Positions 1-5,181 of a stretch of 5,181 nucleotides of DNA are shown here, piece by piece. The stretch comes from Rhodoferax sp. UBA4127 (GTDB lineage Bacteria; Pseudomonadota; Gammaproteobacteria; Burkholderiales; Burkholderiaceae_C). The notes under the pieces were generated by a model that saw nothing but the letters and a program-made list of their open reading frames with translations, was not told the DNA's origin and did not search any database. The position numbers and the translations under genes were made by a program. The DNA lies in NCBI GenBank assembly GCA_002381045.1, contig DFWT01000264.1, positions 1 to 5,181 of the forward strand. Reading direction: 5' to 3'. Positions within the stretch are counted from its first letter, which is position 1; every line of letters starts with the position of its first letter.

Positions 1-1274
1 AGTGTTTTCAATGCACTGAGCTTCTGCTCCAAGTAGTCATGCCCATCGTAGTGGCGAGCCTGAACGCCGGATATGCCATGTGACTGGAGTCTGCCGCGAA
101 TCTCAGTGCTGATCATGGCAGCCGCCAGAATGGTTTCCACGCCACTGCGAATGCGCTTAGCTTGAAAATCAGGGATATCAGCAGCAGCCTCTACAGCCCA
201 GCGACTCAACGTGGTTGCGGCCAAGTGGGTTGCACCACCATCGGTGGAGATGGCATAGATGCCTTGTGGTTTACATCCCTTCAATGCGGCGCTAGCTTGG
301 GGGATTAGCGGCAATGTATGCGGTCTGGCGCCCTTGCCCGGTCTTCCCTTGCCATCGAGCAGGGTAATCGCGTGGGCAGTGATATCAGCTGTTTGAAGTT
401 TTACCAACTGCTCGATGCGTTGCCCACCCGTCAGCAAATGAAGGCGAAGGATGGCCCCCTTGAAGGCAGGGATTTCTTTGATGGCTTTCCAATAGGCACG
501 AAGCTCAGGCAGGGATAGGGGGTGCTTGTCAGCCTTGTTCTGGCTCTCATCAGGCTCTGTATCGGCAGCAGGGTTGTTCACCACGTTGAATAACTTGAAG
601 GCCACTGGGATGCTTGCTTTTGATCGCGATGCCCGTGCAGTTTGGTAGGCAGCACGGATGTAGCTTCGCAGTTTGTTGGCTGTGCGACCCTTGCCCAACT
701 CCAACACCCGGCGCATCATGTCGGCAACCTGTTCGCCGGTCACTTGATTGGCCGGAAGATTGACGATTTTGGGCCAAGGCTCAGTTACGTGCAGGGCAAA
801 AATGCTCCGAGCATCTTTGTGAGACATTCGTCCCAGGGATTCAAGGTGATCGCAATATTGATCAAGCAGGCGTTGCAGGGTTTGCTTCGAGGCCTCGACC
901 TTGGTTGCGGCAGCCTGTTTGGCGGCAGCAGCAGTTGCTTTCACCATGGCAGGGCGACCCCCAATTGCCCGGTTTGAATGATGTGCCAGAGCCAACACCT
1001 GTGCAGCATGGACGGCTGCCGCGATGGAGTAACCCTTTTTTGTAGGTTGCAAGCTTTTTGGTGGTGCGCCAGAGTCATAGACACCGATCAACACTCTCTC
1101 ACTGACATTGCCAATGCTGTAGCGCCAGTAAAGAGATACGCCTGCGCTTGCCTGCTTGCGCACCTGCAGTGCGCCGATTGGTGTAACTTTTTCTAGCGTG
1201 AAAAACTTTCCGATTGGCATTTCATTGATGATTTGCCCGTTGGTTTTGAATGCTGGGGTTGTTGCCATGTTCAT
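1..1274 (-). CDS. Tyrosine recombinase (site-specific integrase), 3' end outside window
   Basis: It probably catalyses integration and excision of the mobile element whose end lies at about 1425. The frame is open for 424 codons with no stop and runs off the left edge. Residues about 25-95 resemble the arm-type DNA-binding domain (DUF4102-like: Y49-W50-R51-Y52, then V61-L62-I63-G64-V65-Y66). An Ala/Lys-rich helical linker (about 110-130) and a core-binding region (about 131-235) follow. The catalytic domain shows R286 in LLTGGQR, a possible beta-hairpin Lys (K309 or K314), R376 in KRIRSG, H399 in QSHG and the nucleophile Y409 in RHYD. The family's usual H-x-x-R reads K373-x-x-R376. The ending QSHG-x6-RHYDGHDY matches what I recall of betaproteobacterial integrases, so probably only a short tail is missing. 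Start: ATG at 1274 or in-frame ATG at 1268. The second has a weak GGA 8 nt upstream, the first has no Shine-Dalgarno. Residues are numbered from 1274. Confidence 0.9.
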   Translation of the reverse strand, partial: MNMATTPAFKTNGQIINEMPIGKFFTLEKVTPIGALQVRKQASAGVSLYWRYSIGNVSERVLIGVYDSGAPPKSLQPTKKGYSIAAAVHAAQVLALAHHSNRAIGGRPAMVKATAAAAKQAAATKVEASKQTLQRLLDQYCDHLESLGRMSHKDARSIFALHVTEPWPKIVNLPANQVTGEQVADMMRRVLELGKGRTANKLRSYIRAAYQTARASRSKASIPVAFKLFNVVNNPAADTEPDESQNKADKHPLSLPELRAYWKAIKEIPAFKGAILRLHLLTGGQRIEQLVKLQTADITAHAITLLDGKGRPGKGARPHTLPLIPQASAALKGCKPQGIYAISTDGGATHLAATTLSRWAVEAAADIPDFQAKRIRSGVETILAAAMISTEIRGRLQSHGISGVQARHYDGHDYLEQKLSALKT

Positions 1275-1286
1275 AATCCGTAAGTC
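1274..1286 (+). repeat. Imperfect copy of the tRNA-Lys anticodon-arm sequence at the integrase start
   Basis: TAATCCGTAAGTC here matches TAATCCGTAGGTC at 1433-1445 in the tRNA fragment, 12 of 13 positions, in the same orientation and 159 bp apart. The first base is the A of the upstream integrase ATG read on the other strand. It may be a secondary recombinase-binding site or a coincidence; one match of this length is suggestive only. Confidence 0.4.
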
Positions 1287-1291
1287 AGCCG

Positions 1292-1313
1292 TTGCCAGAA
1301 TATTGCCAGAATA
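1292..1313. repeat. Perfect 11-bp tandem repeat (2 x TTGCCAGAATA)
   Basis: TTGCCAGAATA occurs twice back to back (1292-1302 and 1303-1313) with no mismatch, so the two copies lie on the same DNA face about one helical turn apart. A truncated copy, TTGCCAG, is at 1388-1394, TTGCCA is at 1322-1327 on the minus strand, and TTGCCAT is at 1262-1268. The pair lies in the untranslated leader of the integrase gene, 18-39 bp upstream of its first ATG. Cooperative binding sites for Xis, Int arm domain or a repressor are plausible; which protein binds cannot be read from the sequence. Confidence 0.75.
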
Positions 1314-1343
1314 TTTCTAGATGGCAATGTTCACCTACGGACT

Positions 1344-1372
1344 ATTATGGACAACAATTCATTACAAATCAA
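1344..1372 (-). promoter_or_regulatory. Putative sigma70 promoter of the integrase gene
   Basis: Read on the minus strand, a -35 TTGATT (1372-1367) and a -10 CATAAT (1349-1344) are separated by exactly 17 bp. The -10 matches TATAAT at five of six positions and the -35 matches TTGACA at four. Transcription would begin near 1337 and give a leader of about 60-70 nt before the integrase ATG. The -10 overlaps a sequence resembling the tRNA anticodon arm (1338-1347), so recombinase binding there could repress the gene. The promoter is seen as a consensus match; repression is inference. Confidence 0.55.
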
Positions 1373-1424
1373 TGGCTTATGAACTCGTTGCCAGTCCATA
1401 TAAATTCACATAAGTCCAATATTT

Positions 1425-1473
1425 CGGACTCTTAATCCGTAGGTCGAGAGTTCGAATCTCTCAGTTCCCACCA
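1425..1473 (+). other. 3' fragment of tRNA-Lys(CTT); candidate attachment-site junction
   Basis: The sequence folds as the 3' part of a tRNA. The anticodon stem CGGA/TCCG encloses loop CTCTTAA with anticodon CTT (1431-1433). Then come the variable region, T arm GAGAG-TTCGAAT-CTCTC (1446-1462), acceptor strand AGTTCCC (1463-1469), discriminator A1470 and CCA 1471-1473. A complete gene would need a 5' acceptor GGGAACT and a D arm before 1425. The AT-rich upstream sequence has neither, so this is not a functional tRNA. Similarity beginning in the anticodon stem, next to a tyrosine recombinase gene, fits integration by crossover in the anticodon-loop region. The intact tRNA would be rebuilt at the element's other end. 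Anticodon identity is read from a fragment but the loop is canonical (T33, A37). Confidence 0.85.
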
Positions 1474-1485
1474 GGTTTCACAAGG

Positions 1486-1519
1486 AAAGCTCACTGTCAA
1501 AACGGCAGTGAGCTTTTTT
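1486..1519 (+). terminator. Rho-independent terminator of the original tRNA-Lys gene
   Basis: A perfect 11-bp stem (AAAGCTCACTG at 1486-1496 with CAGTGAGCTTT at 1506-1516) encloses a 9-nt loop and ends in a run of six T (1514-1519). It begins 13 nt after the tRNA CCA, the expected spacing for a tRNA terminator. It now also isolates pldA from transcription arising in the mobile element. It may act weakly in the reverse direction because the left arm begins with AAA. Confidence 0.85.
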
Positions 1520-1592
1520 GTTCCCGCGTAGCCACCAAGTAGCCAGCGCCATCAGGCCATCACGCGACTGGCCAACAGCCATTGAAGCCACT

Positions 1593-2741
1593 ATGAATTT
1601 CAAATTTACTCTTGTTTTTGTAGCTGGTAGCGCTTTATCCACCTGGGCTAATGGCCAAATATCCATAGATCCATTGGCCTCGTCACCTGCCGACGGCTGG
1701 TTGCAGTGCAAGGCCACCACAGACGACATTGCGCGTTTGCGCTGCTTTGATGCCTGGGCAACCCAGCAACAGAGCAACTTGCCAGCAGTTACCCCGGCAC
1801 CACAAGTTTCAGCACCCTCTACCGCGCCTGCTGTCGCGCCAGTCATCATCACCATGACAGCCCCGGAAGCGCACAACTGCAAGAACCCGCGTTTCTCGGA
1901 ACTGTCACGTTTTTGGGAATTGGAAGCCGGTAGCGACTGTGGCACCTTTGGCATCCGGGGCTACAAACCCATCAGCTTGTCGGTGCTGGGCTCAGACAGC
2001 GTCAACACCCAGCCTGACTCGTCGCTGCCAGACCACCGCGCTGCCAGCATTACCGCGTTCAGCACCACCGAGACACGTATCCAACTCTCGGTACGCACCA
2101 AGATTGCCCAGGGTCTGCTGACACAGAATCAGCAGCTCAAACGCGACTCGCTGTGGTTTGGCTACACCCAGCAGTCCAACTGGCAGATCTTCAGCGGTGA
2201 CCTGTCCCGCCCGTTTCGCACCACGGACCACGAACCGGAGCTGATGTACATCTACCCCGCTGATCTGAACCTGCCAGGCGGCTGGCGCATGCGTTACGCG
2301 GGGCTGGCACTCAACCACCAGTCCAACGGCCAGCCGTTGCCCCTGTCCAGAAGCTGGAATCGCAACATCCTGATGGCCGGGCTGGAAAACGGCGCAGCAT
2401 GGCGGCTGACCGGCAAGCTGTGGTACCGCCTGGCTGAGAAGAACAACGACGATGACAACCCCGAGATCAGCGACCTGATTGGCCGCGGTGAGTTGACTGG
2501 TACTTGGTCGCCCAGCGCAGCCAATACTTGGTCTCTGACCCTGCGGCACTCTTTGCGCGCCCAAGCCAATGGTTCTGCCCGGCTGGAATGGCTGCACACG
2601 CTCAACGACACCGATGGCAGCGGCAAACCCGGTGGCCTGCAATTGCACACGCAACTGTTCTCAGGCTACGGAGATTCGTTGATTGACTACAACCGCCACC
2701 GCACCGTGCTGAGTGTGGGCCTGAGTCTGGTGGATTGGTAG
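1593..2741 (+). CDS. pldA: Outer-membrane phospholipase A (OMPLA)
   Basis: OMPLA is a calcium-dependent outer-membrane beta-barrel hydrolase that removes acyl chains from phospholipids reaching the outer leaflet. The 382-residue product begins with a signal peptide (about 1-20). The signature NHQSNGQPLPLSRSWNR gives H242, S244 and N256, with the same spacing as E. coli H142/S144/N156; S252 corresponds to the calcium ligand S152, while E. coli R147 is Gln247 here. GYGDSLIDYNRHR (358-370) is also family-typical and the chain ends in Trp, as expected of a BAM-recognised last strand. The catalytic His lies about 80 residues later than in the E. coli precursor, owing to an N-terminal extension with C39/C51 in a C-x6-RL-x-CFD-like motif and a Pro/Ala-rich linker (about 63-85). 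I chose ATG 1593 because the longer frame starts at a TTG (1518) inside the terminator and would bury the signal peptide. The ribosome site is weak (GAAG, 1584-1587), and no clear promoter is seen in 1520-1592. Confidence 0.93.
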   Translation: MNFKFTLVFVAGSALSTWANGQISIDPLASSPADGWLQCKATTDDIARLRCFDAWATQQQSNLPAVTPAPQVSAPSTAPAVAPVIITMTAPEAHNCKNPRFSELSRFWELEAGSDCGTFGIRGYKPISLSVLGSDSVNTQPDSSLPDHRAASITAFSTTETRIQLSVRTKIAQGLLTQNQQLKRDSLWFGYTQQSNWQIFSGDLSRPFRTTDHEPELMYIYPADLNLPGGWRMRYAGLALNHQSNGQPLPLSRSWNRNILMAGLENGAAWRLTGKLWYRLAEKNNDDDNPEISDLIGRGELTGTWSPSAANTWSLTLRHSLRAQANGSARLEWLHTLNDTDGSGKPGGLQLHTQLFSGYGDSLIDYNRHRTVLSVGLSLVDW

Positions 2742-2797
2742 CTATGTATTTTGAAGCTAATGACGATTATTAGATAAGGGCTACAGGCCAATTTATC
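2739..2797. repeat. Putative Comamonadaceae-type dispersed intergenic repeat
   Basis: The gap between the convergent pldA and gspF genes holds TAGCT...AGCTA (2739-2743/2755-2759), CTAAT...ATTAG (2757-2761/2769-2773) and GATAA...TTATC (2773-2777/2793-2797) inverted pairs, followed by GGGCTACAGGCCAATTTAT. From memory this resembles a short repeat seen between genes in Comamonadaceae (a TAGCTA-like left part, then AAGCGCTAGAGGCCAATTT-like right part). The resemblance was not verified. The stems are short, and no classical T-tract terminator is visible in the 74-bp gap, so this structure may be what ends both transcripts. Confidence 0.4.
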
Positions 2798-2815
2798 GAA
2801 CAATTCCCGGCGCCA

Positions 2816-4048
2816 CTACCGCACCAACTGATTGAGCTGGATGATCGGCATCAACACCGCCAGCACAATCAGCATCACCACCAAGCCCATCACCACGATC
2901 AGCAGGGGCTCCAGGATGGTGGCGAATTGCATGGCGCGGCGCTGCACCTCGGTGCTGAGTTGTTTGGCCGCGCGCTGCAACATCACTGGCAACTGGCCGG
3001 TTTGTTCACCCAGACGCGCGAACATGGCCAGCAACCCAGGAAAGCGCTTCTTTTGCGCCAAGGCCGACGCCAGTGGCGCACCTTCACGCACCAGCACCAA
3101 CGCATCTTGGGCGTCGCTGCGCATGGCGCGGTTGGACAGGGTTTCTGACGCGGCTTGCAGCGCTTTCAAAATCGGCACGCCCGCCGCCGCCAGCATGGCC
3201 AAGGTGCTGGCAAAACGGGCTGCGTTGTAGCTGCGGGACAGCCTGCCGATGATGGGCAGGTTCAGCCAGGCGGCGTCAAACTTTTCATGAATTTGAGGGT
3301 TAGCCAAGGCAATACGGGCGCAAACAGCTCCAAAAATAAGAGCAAGCAGCATCAACCAGCCGTAGGTTCTGACAAAGTCGCTCAAGCCGATCATGAGCAC
3401 GGTTAGCACCGGCAAAGCGCGCTTGCTGCCGGCAAACACATGCGCCACTTGCGGCACCACATAGGTCACCAAAAACAACACGATGACCACTGCCACCAGC
3501 GAAACAATGGCTGGGTAAAGCGCCGCGCCAATCAGCTTGGATTTAAGCGCCTGCTGCTCTTCCAGATCATCAGCCAGGCGCTCCAGCACCAGGCCCAAGT
3601 TACCGCTTTGTTCACCGGCACCAATCACCGCCACATAGATGTCCGAAAACTCACGTGGGTGCTGAGATAGCGCTTTGGCAAAGCTCGACCCCCCATTGAC
3701 CTCGGCACGCAGGGTGGCCACCAGTTCACGTTCAGGCGCTTTTTCGGCTTCATCCGACAGGGAAGTGAGGGCGCGTTCCAGCGGCAAGCCAGAAGACACC
3801 AAGCCCGCCAGTTGACGTGTCCAAACTGCAAGTGCAGTGGCACCAAACACACGCTTGCGAAAGAACCCGCTCGAACCAGATGCTGCATTGCCAACGGACG
3901 GGTTTTGCGCGCTGACTGGCTCCACCTTGAGCGGCACCAGCGCCTGGCTGCGCAGCTGCGCGCGGGCGGCTTTGGCCGAGTCGGCGTCGATCACGCCCTT
4001 GCGGGTGTCACCGGCGCTGCTGATGGCTTCAAAGGAATAGACCGGCAT
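2816..4048 (-). CDS. gspF: Type II secretion system inner-membrane platform protein GspF
   Basis: GspF is the polytopic inner-membrane protein that connects the GspE ATPase to pseudopilus assembly in the type II secretion system. The 410-residue product opens with the family N terminus (MPVYSFEAISSAGDTRKG) and carries two T2SSF repeats, about 76-199 and 278-400. Each has the conserved glycine motif, GEQSGNLGLVLERLADDLEE (145-164) and GEQTGQLPVMLQRAAKQL (347-364). Hydrophobic segments at about 175-199, 227-247 and 380-403 give the expected three membrane spans. Length is normal for GspF. The ATG at 4048 has AGGG (4058-4055 on the minus strand) 6 nt upstream. It lies 35 bp downstream of the gspE stop and is probably co-transcribed with it. 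No gsp gene follows, so it appears to be the last gene of its operon. PilC of type IV pili is the nearest alternative; the N terminus and gspE neighbour favour GspF. Confidence 0.95.
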   Translation of the reverse strand: MPVYSFEAISSAGDTRKGVIDADSAKAARAQLRSQALVPLKVEPVSAQNPSVGNAASGSSGFFRKRVFGATALAVWTRQLAGLVSSGLPLERALTSLSDEAEKAPERELVATLRAEVNGGSSFAKALSQHPREFSDIYVAVIGAGEQSGNLGLVLERLADDLEEQQALKSKLIGAALYPAIVSLVAVVIVLFLVTYVVPQVAHVFAGSKRALPVLTVLMIGLSDFVRTYGWLMLLALIFGAVCARIALANPQIHEKFDAAWLNLPIIGRLSRSYNAARFASTLAMLAAAGVPILKALQAASETLSNRAMRSDAQDALVLVREGAPLASALAQKKRFPGLLAMFARLGEQTGQLPVMLQRAAKQLSTEVQRRAMQFATILEPLLIVVMGLVVMLIVLAVLMPIIQLNQLVR

Positions 4049-4083
4049 GCGTGACCCTGAAATCCCTGCGTGGCAACGGCGGG

Positions 4084-5181
4084 TCAGTCGCGCGTGACGC
4101 GCAACAACTCTTCACGCGAGGTGATGCCCAAGCGCACCAGACGCTCGCCATCGGCACGCATCGACATTAACCCCGCCGACTCGGCTGCTGCCAACAGCTG
4201 GCTTTCGGCCGCGCGGCTGTGGATCAGGGCACGGACCTGGTCATTGGTGGTGAGCAGTTCGTAGATGCCCGTGCGGCCTTTGTAGCCGCTGCGGCCGCAG
4301 ACTTCGCAGCCGACCGGGTGGTAGGTCTTGGTTGAGGGATCCGGCCCCAACTTGCACTCGGGGCACAGCTTGCGCACCAGGCGCTGAGCCAACACTCCGA
4401 GCAAACTCGAACTTAACAGAAAGGGTTCGACACCCATGTCGGTGAGCCGGGTTACGGCGCTGACCGCGTCGTTGGTGTGCAAGGTGGCCAGCACCAGGTG
4501 GCCGGTGAGTGAGGCCTGGATGGCGATCTGCGCGGTCTCGAAATCGCGGATTTCGCCGATCATGATCACATCCGGGTCTTGGCGCAGGATGGCGCGCAAG
4601 GCCTTGGCAAAGTCCAGATCAATCTTCGGGTTCACCTGCGTCTGGCCAATGCCCGAGAGCTCGTATTCAATCGGGTCTTCCACCGTCATGATGTTGCTTT
4701 GGCTGGCATCCAGCCGGGCCAGCGCCGCGTACAGCGTGGTGGTTTTACCAGAACCGGTGGGGCCGGTCACCAGCACAATGCCGTGCGGCTGGGTCACCAG
4801 ACGCTCAAATTGTTGTAGCACCTCGCCCTGCATTCCCAAGGCTTCCAGGCTCAATCGGCCTTCAGACTTGTCCAGCAGGCGCAACACGGCGCGTTCTCCG
4901 TAGGCACTGGGCAGGGTGCTGACCCGCACATCCACCGCACGGGTGCCAATGCGCAGGCTGATGCGGCCGTCTTGCGGCATACGGCGTTCGGCAATGTCCA
5001 ACTCAGCCATGATCTTCAGGCGCGAAATCAGTGCCGCATGCAAGGCGCGATTCGGTTGCACCACTTCGCGCATGGTGCCATCCACCCGAAAGCGCACGCA
5101 CGAATGACGCTCATAGGGCTCGATGTGAATGTCGCTCGCACCGTCGCGCGCGGCTTGTGTCAGCAGCGCATTGAGCATGCG
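4084..5181 (-). CDS. gspE: Type II secretion system ATPase GspE, 5' end outside window
   Basis: GspE is the cytoplasmic hexameric ATPase that powers pseudopilus extension in type II secretion. The frame is open to the right edge (a CGC codon precedes the first internal ATG at 5178), so the start and roughly 100 N-terminal residues are missing; 365 codons are present. Counting from that Met: ASDIHIEPYE (14-23), Walker A GPTGSGKT (139-146), Asp box TVEDPIEYEL (165-174), Walker B VIMIGEIRD (204-212), His box TGHLVLATLHTNDA (225-238), and a zinc-binding tetracysteine C272-x2-C275-x15-C291-x2-C294 followed by GYKGRTGIYELL. The zinc cysteines separate it from PilT, and the gspF neighbour separates it from PilB. 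The TGA stop (4086-4084) precedes gspF by 35 bp in the same direction. Confidence 0.95.
   Translation of the reverse strand, partial: RMLNALLTQAARDGASDIHIEPYERHSCVRFRVDGTMREVVQPNRALHAALISRLKIMAELDIAERRMPQDGRISLRIGTRAVDVRVSTLPSAYGERAVLRLLDKSEGRLSLEALGMQGEVLQQFERLVTQPHGIVLVTGPTGSGKTTTLYAALARLDASQSNIMTVEDPIEYELSGIGQTQVNPKIDLDFAKALRAILRQDPDVIMIGEIRDFETAQIAIQASLTGHLVLATLHTNDAVSAVTRLTDMGVEPFLLSSSLLGVLAQRLVRKLCPECKLGPDPSTKTYHPVGCEVCGRSGYKGRTGIYELLTTNDQVRALIHSRAAESQLLAAAESAGLMSMRADGERLVRLGITSREELLRVTRD

Larger units (their letters stand above)
1275..1424. promoter_or_regulatory. AT-rich integrase leader and candidate attachment-site arm region
   Basis: This stretch between the integrase start and the tRNA fragment has no credible ORF. 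It is clearly more AT-rich (about 37% GC by hand count) than the integrase (about 53% in a sampled line) or the gsp genes (about 60%). It contains the integrase promoter, a perfect 11-bp tandem repeat, further scattered TTGCCA copies (1388-1393 plus, 1322-1327 minus), and short sequences resembling the tRNA anticodon stem-loop. Such a layout is known from attP regions of tyrosine-recombinase elements, where Int arm sites, Xis sites and host bending-protein sites are interleaved. That role is inferred from position and repeats only. Confidence 0.55.

Noticed and set aside
318..1196. Open frames at 318-518, 642-977, 978-1196 (plus) and 550-777 (minus)
   Set aside because: All lie within the integrase coding frame, which is open over the whole region and carries recognisable catalytic motifs; these are shadow frames.
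1398..1473. A complete tRNA-Lys gene
   Set aside because: The 3' half is canonical, but the upstream sequence cannot form a D arm and has no GGGAACT acceptor strand to pair with AGTTCCC.
1518..1592. Longer pldA start at TTG 1518
   Set aside because: The codon is inside the terminator T-tract and the extra 25 residues would precede an obvious signal peptide starting at 1593.
1478..1954. Minus-strand frame of 158 codons with a hydrophobic stretch
   Set aside because: It overlaps the terminator and the first third of pldA in antisense; the plus-strand protein has clear family motifs and the antisense product resembles nothing I know.
1992..2654. Minus-strand frame of 220 codons across pldA
   Set aside because: Antisense to the catalytic region of pldA; long only because high-GC coding sequence leaves few stops in other frames.
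2832..4054. Several plus-strand frames opposite gspF
   Set aside because: Shadows of gspF, which has full-length family features on the minus strand.
4436..4903. Plus-strand frame of 155 codons opposite gspE
   Set aside because: Antisense to the Walker A/B region of gspE; no independent start signals or family features.

Overview
The window looks like the chromosome of a betaproteobacterium, probably Comamonadaceae (Rhodoferax/Polaromonas-like). This rests on the protein family flavour of the PldA, GspE and GspF homologues, the roughly 60% GC of the right part by spot counts, and a short intergenic sequence resembling a dispersed repeat I remember from that family. No genus can be proven from the sequence alone.

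Left part (1-1424): the end of an integrated mobile element. A tyrosine recombinase gene on the minus strand runs off the left edge with its 3' end missing. Upstream of it lies an AT-rich stretch of about 150 bp (about 37% GC by hand count) with a good sigma70-type promoter for the integrase, a perfect 11-bp tandem repeat and several short motifs related to the attachment site. At 1425-1473 sits the 3' half of a tRNA-Lys(CTT) gene, from anticodon stem to CCA. No D arm or 5' acceptor strand precedes it. This is what a tRNA-targeting integration leaves at the junction that does not regenerate the tRNA. The rest of the element, and an intact tRNA-Lys, should lie to the left, outside the window.

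Middle (1474-2741): host chromosome resumes with the old tRNA terminator (1486-1519), then pldA on the plus strand, an outer-membrane phospholipase A with the full H/S/N catalytic signature and an N-terminal extension not found in the E. coli enzyme.

Right part (2816-5181): convergent to pldA, the minus strand carries gspE (5' end beyond the right edge) and gspF, the cytoplasmic ATPase and inner-membrane platform protein of a type II secretion system. They are separated by 35 bp and are probably the distal end of a gsp operon. The 74 bp between pldA and gspF holds the repeat-like sequence.

No undescribed multi-gene system is visible. The most informative part is the integration junction and the regulatory and recombination sites packed between the integrase start and the tRNA fragment.
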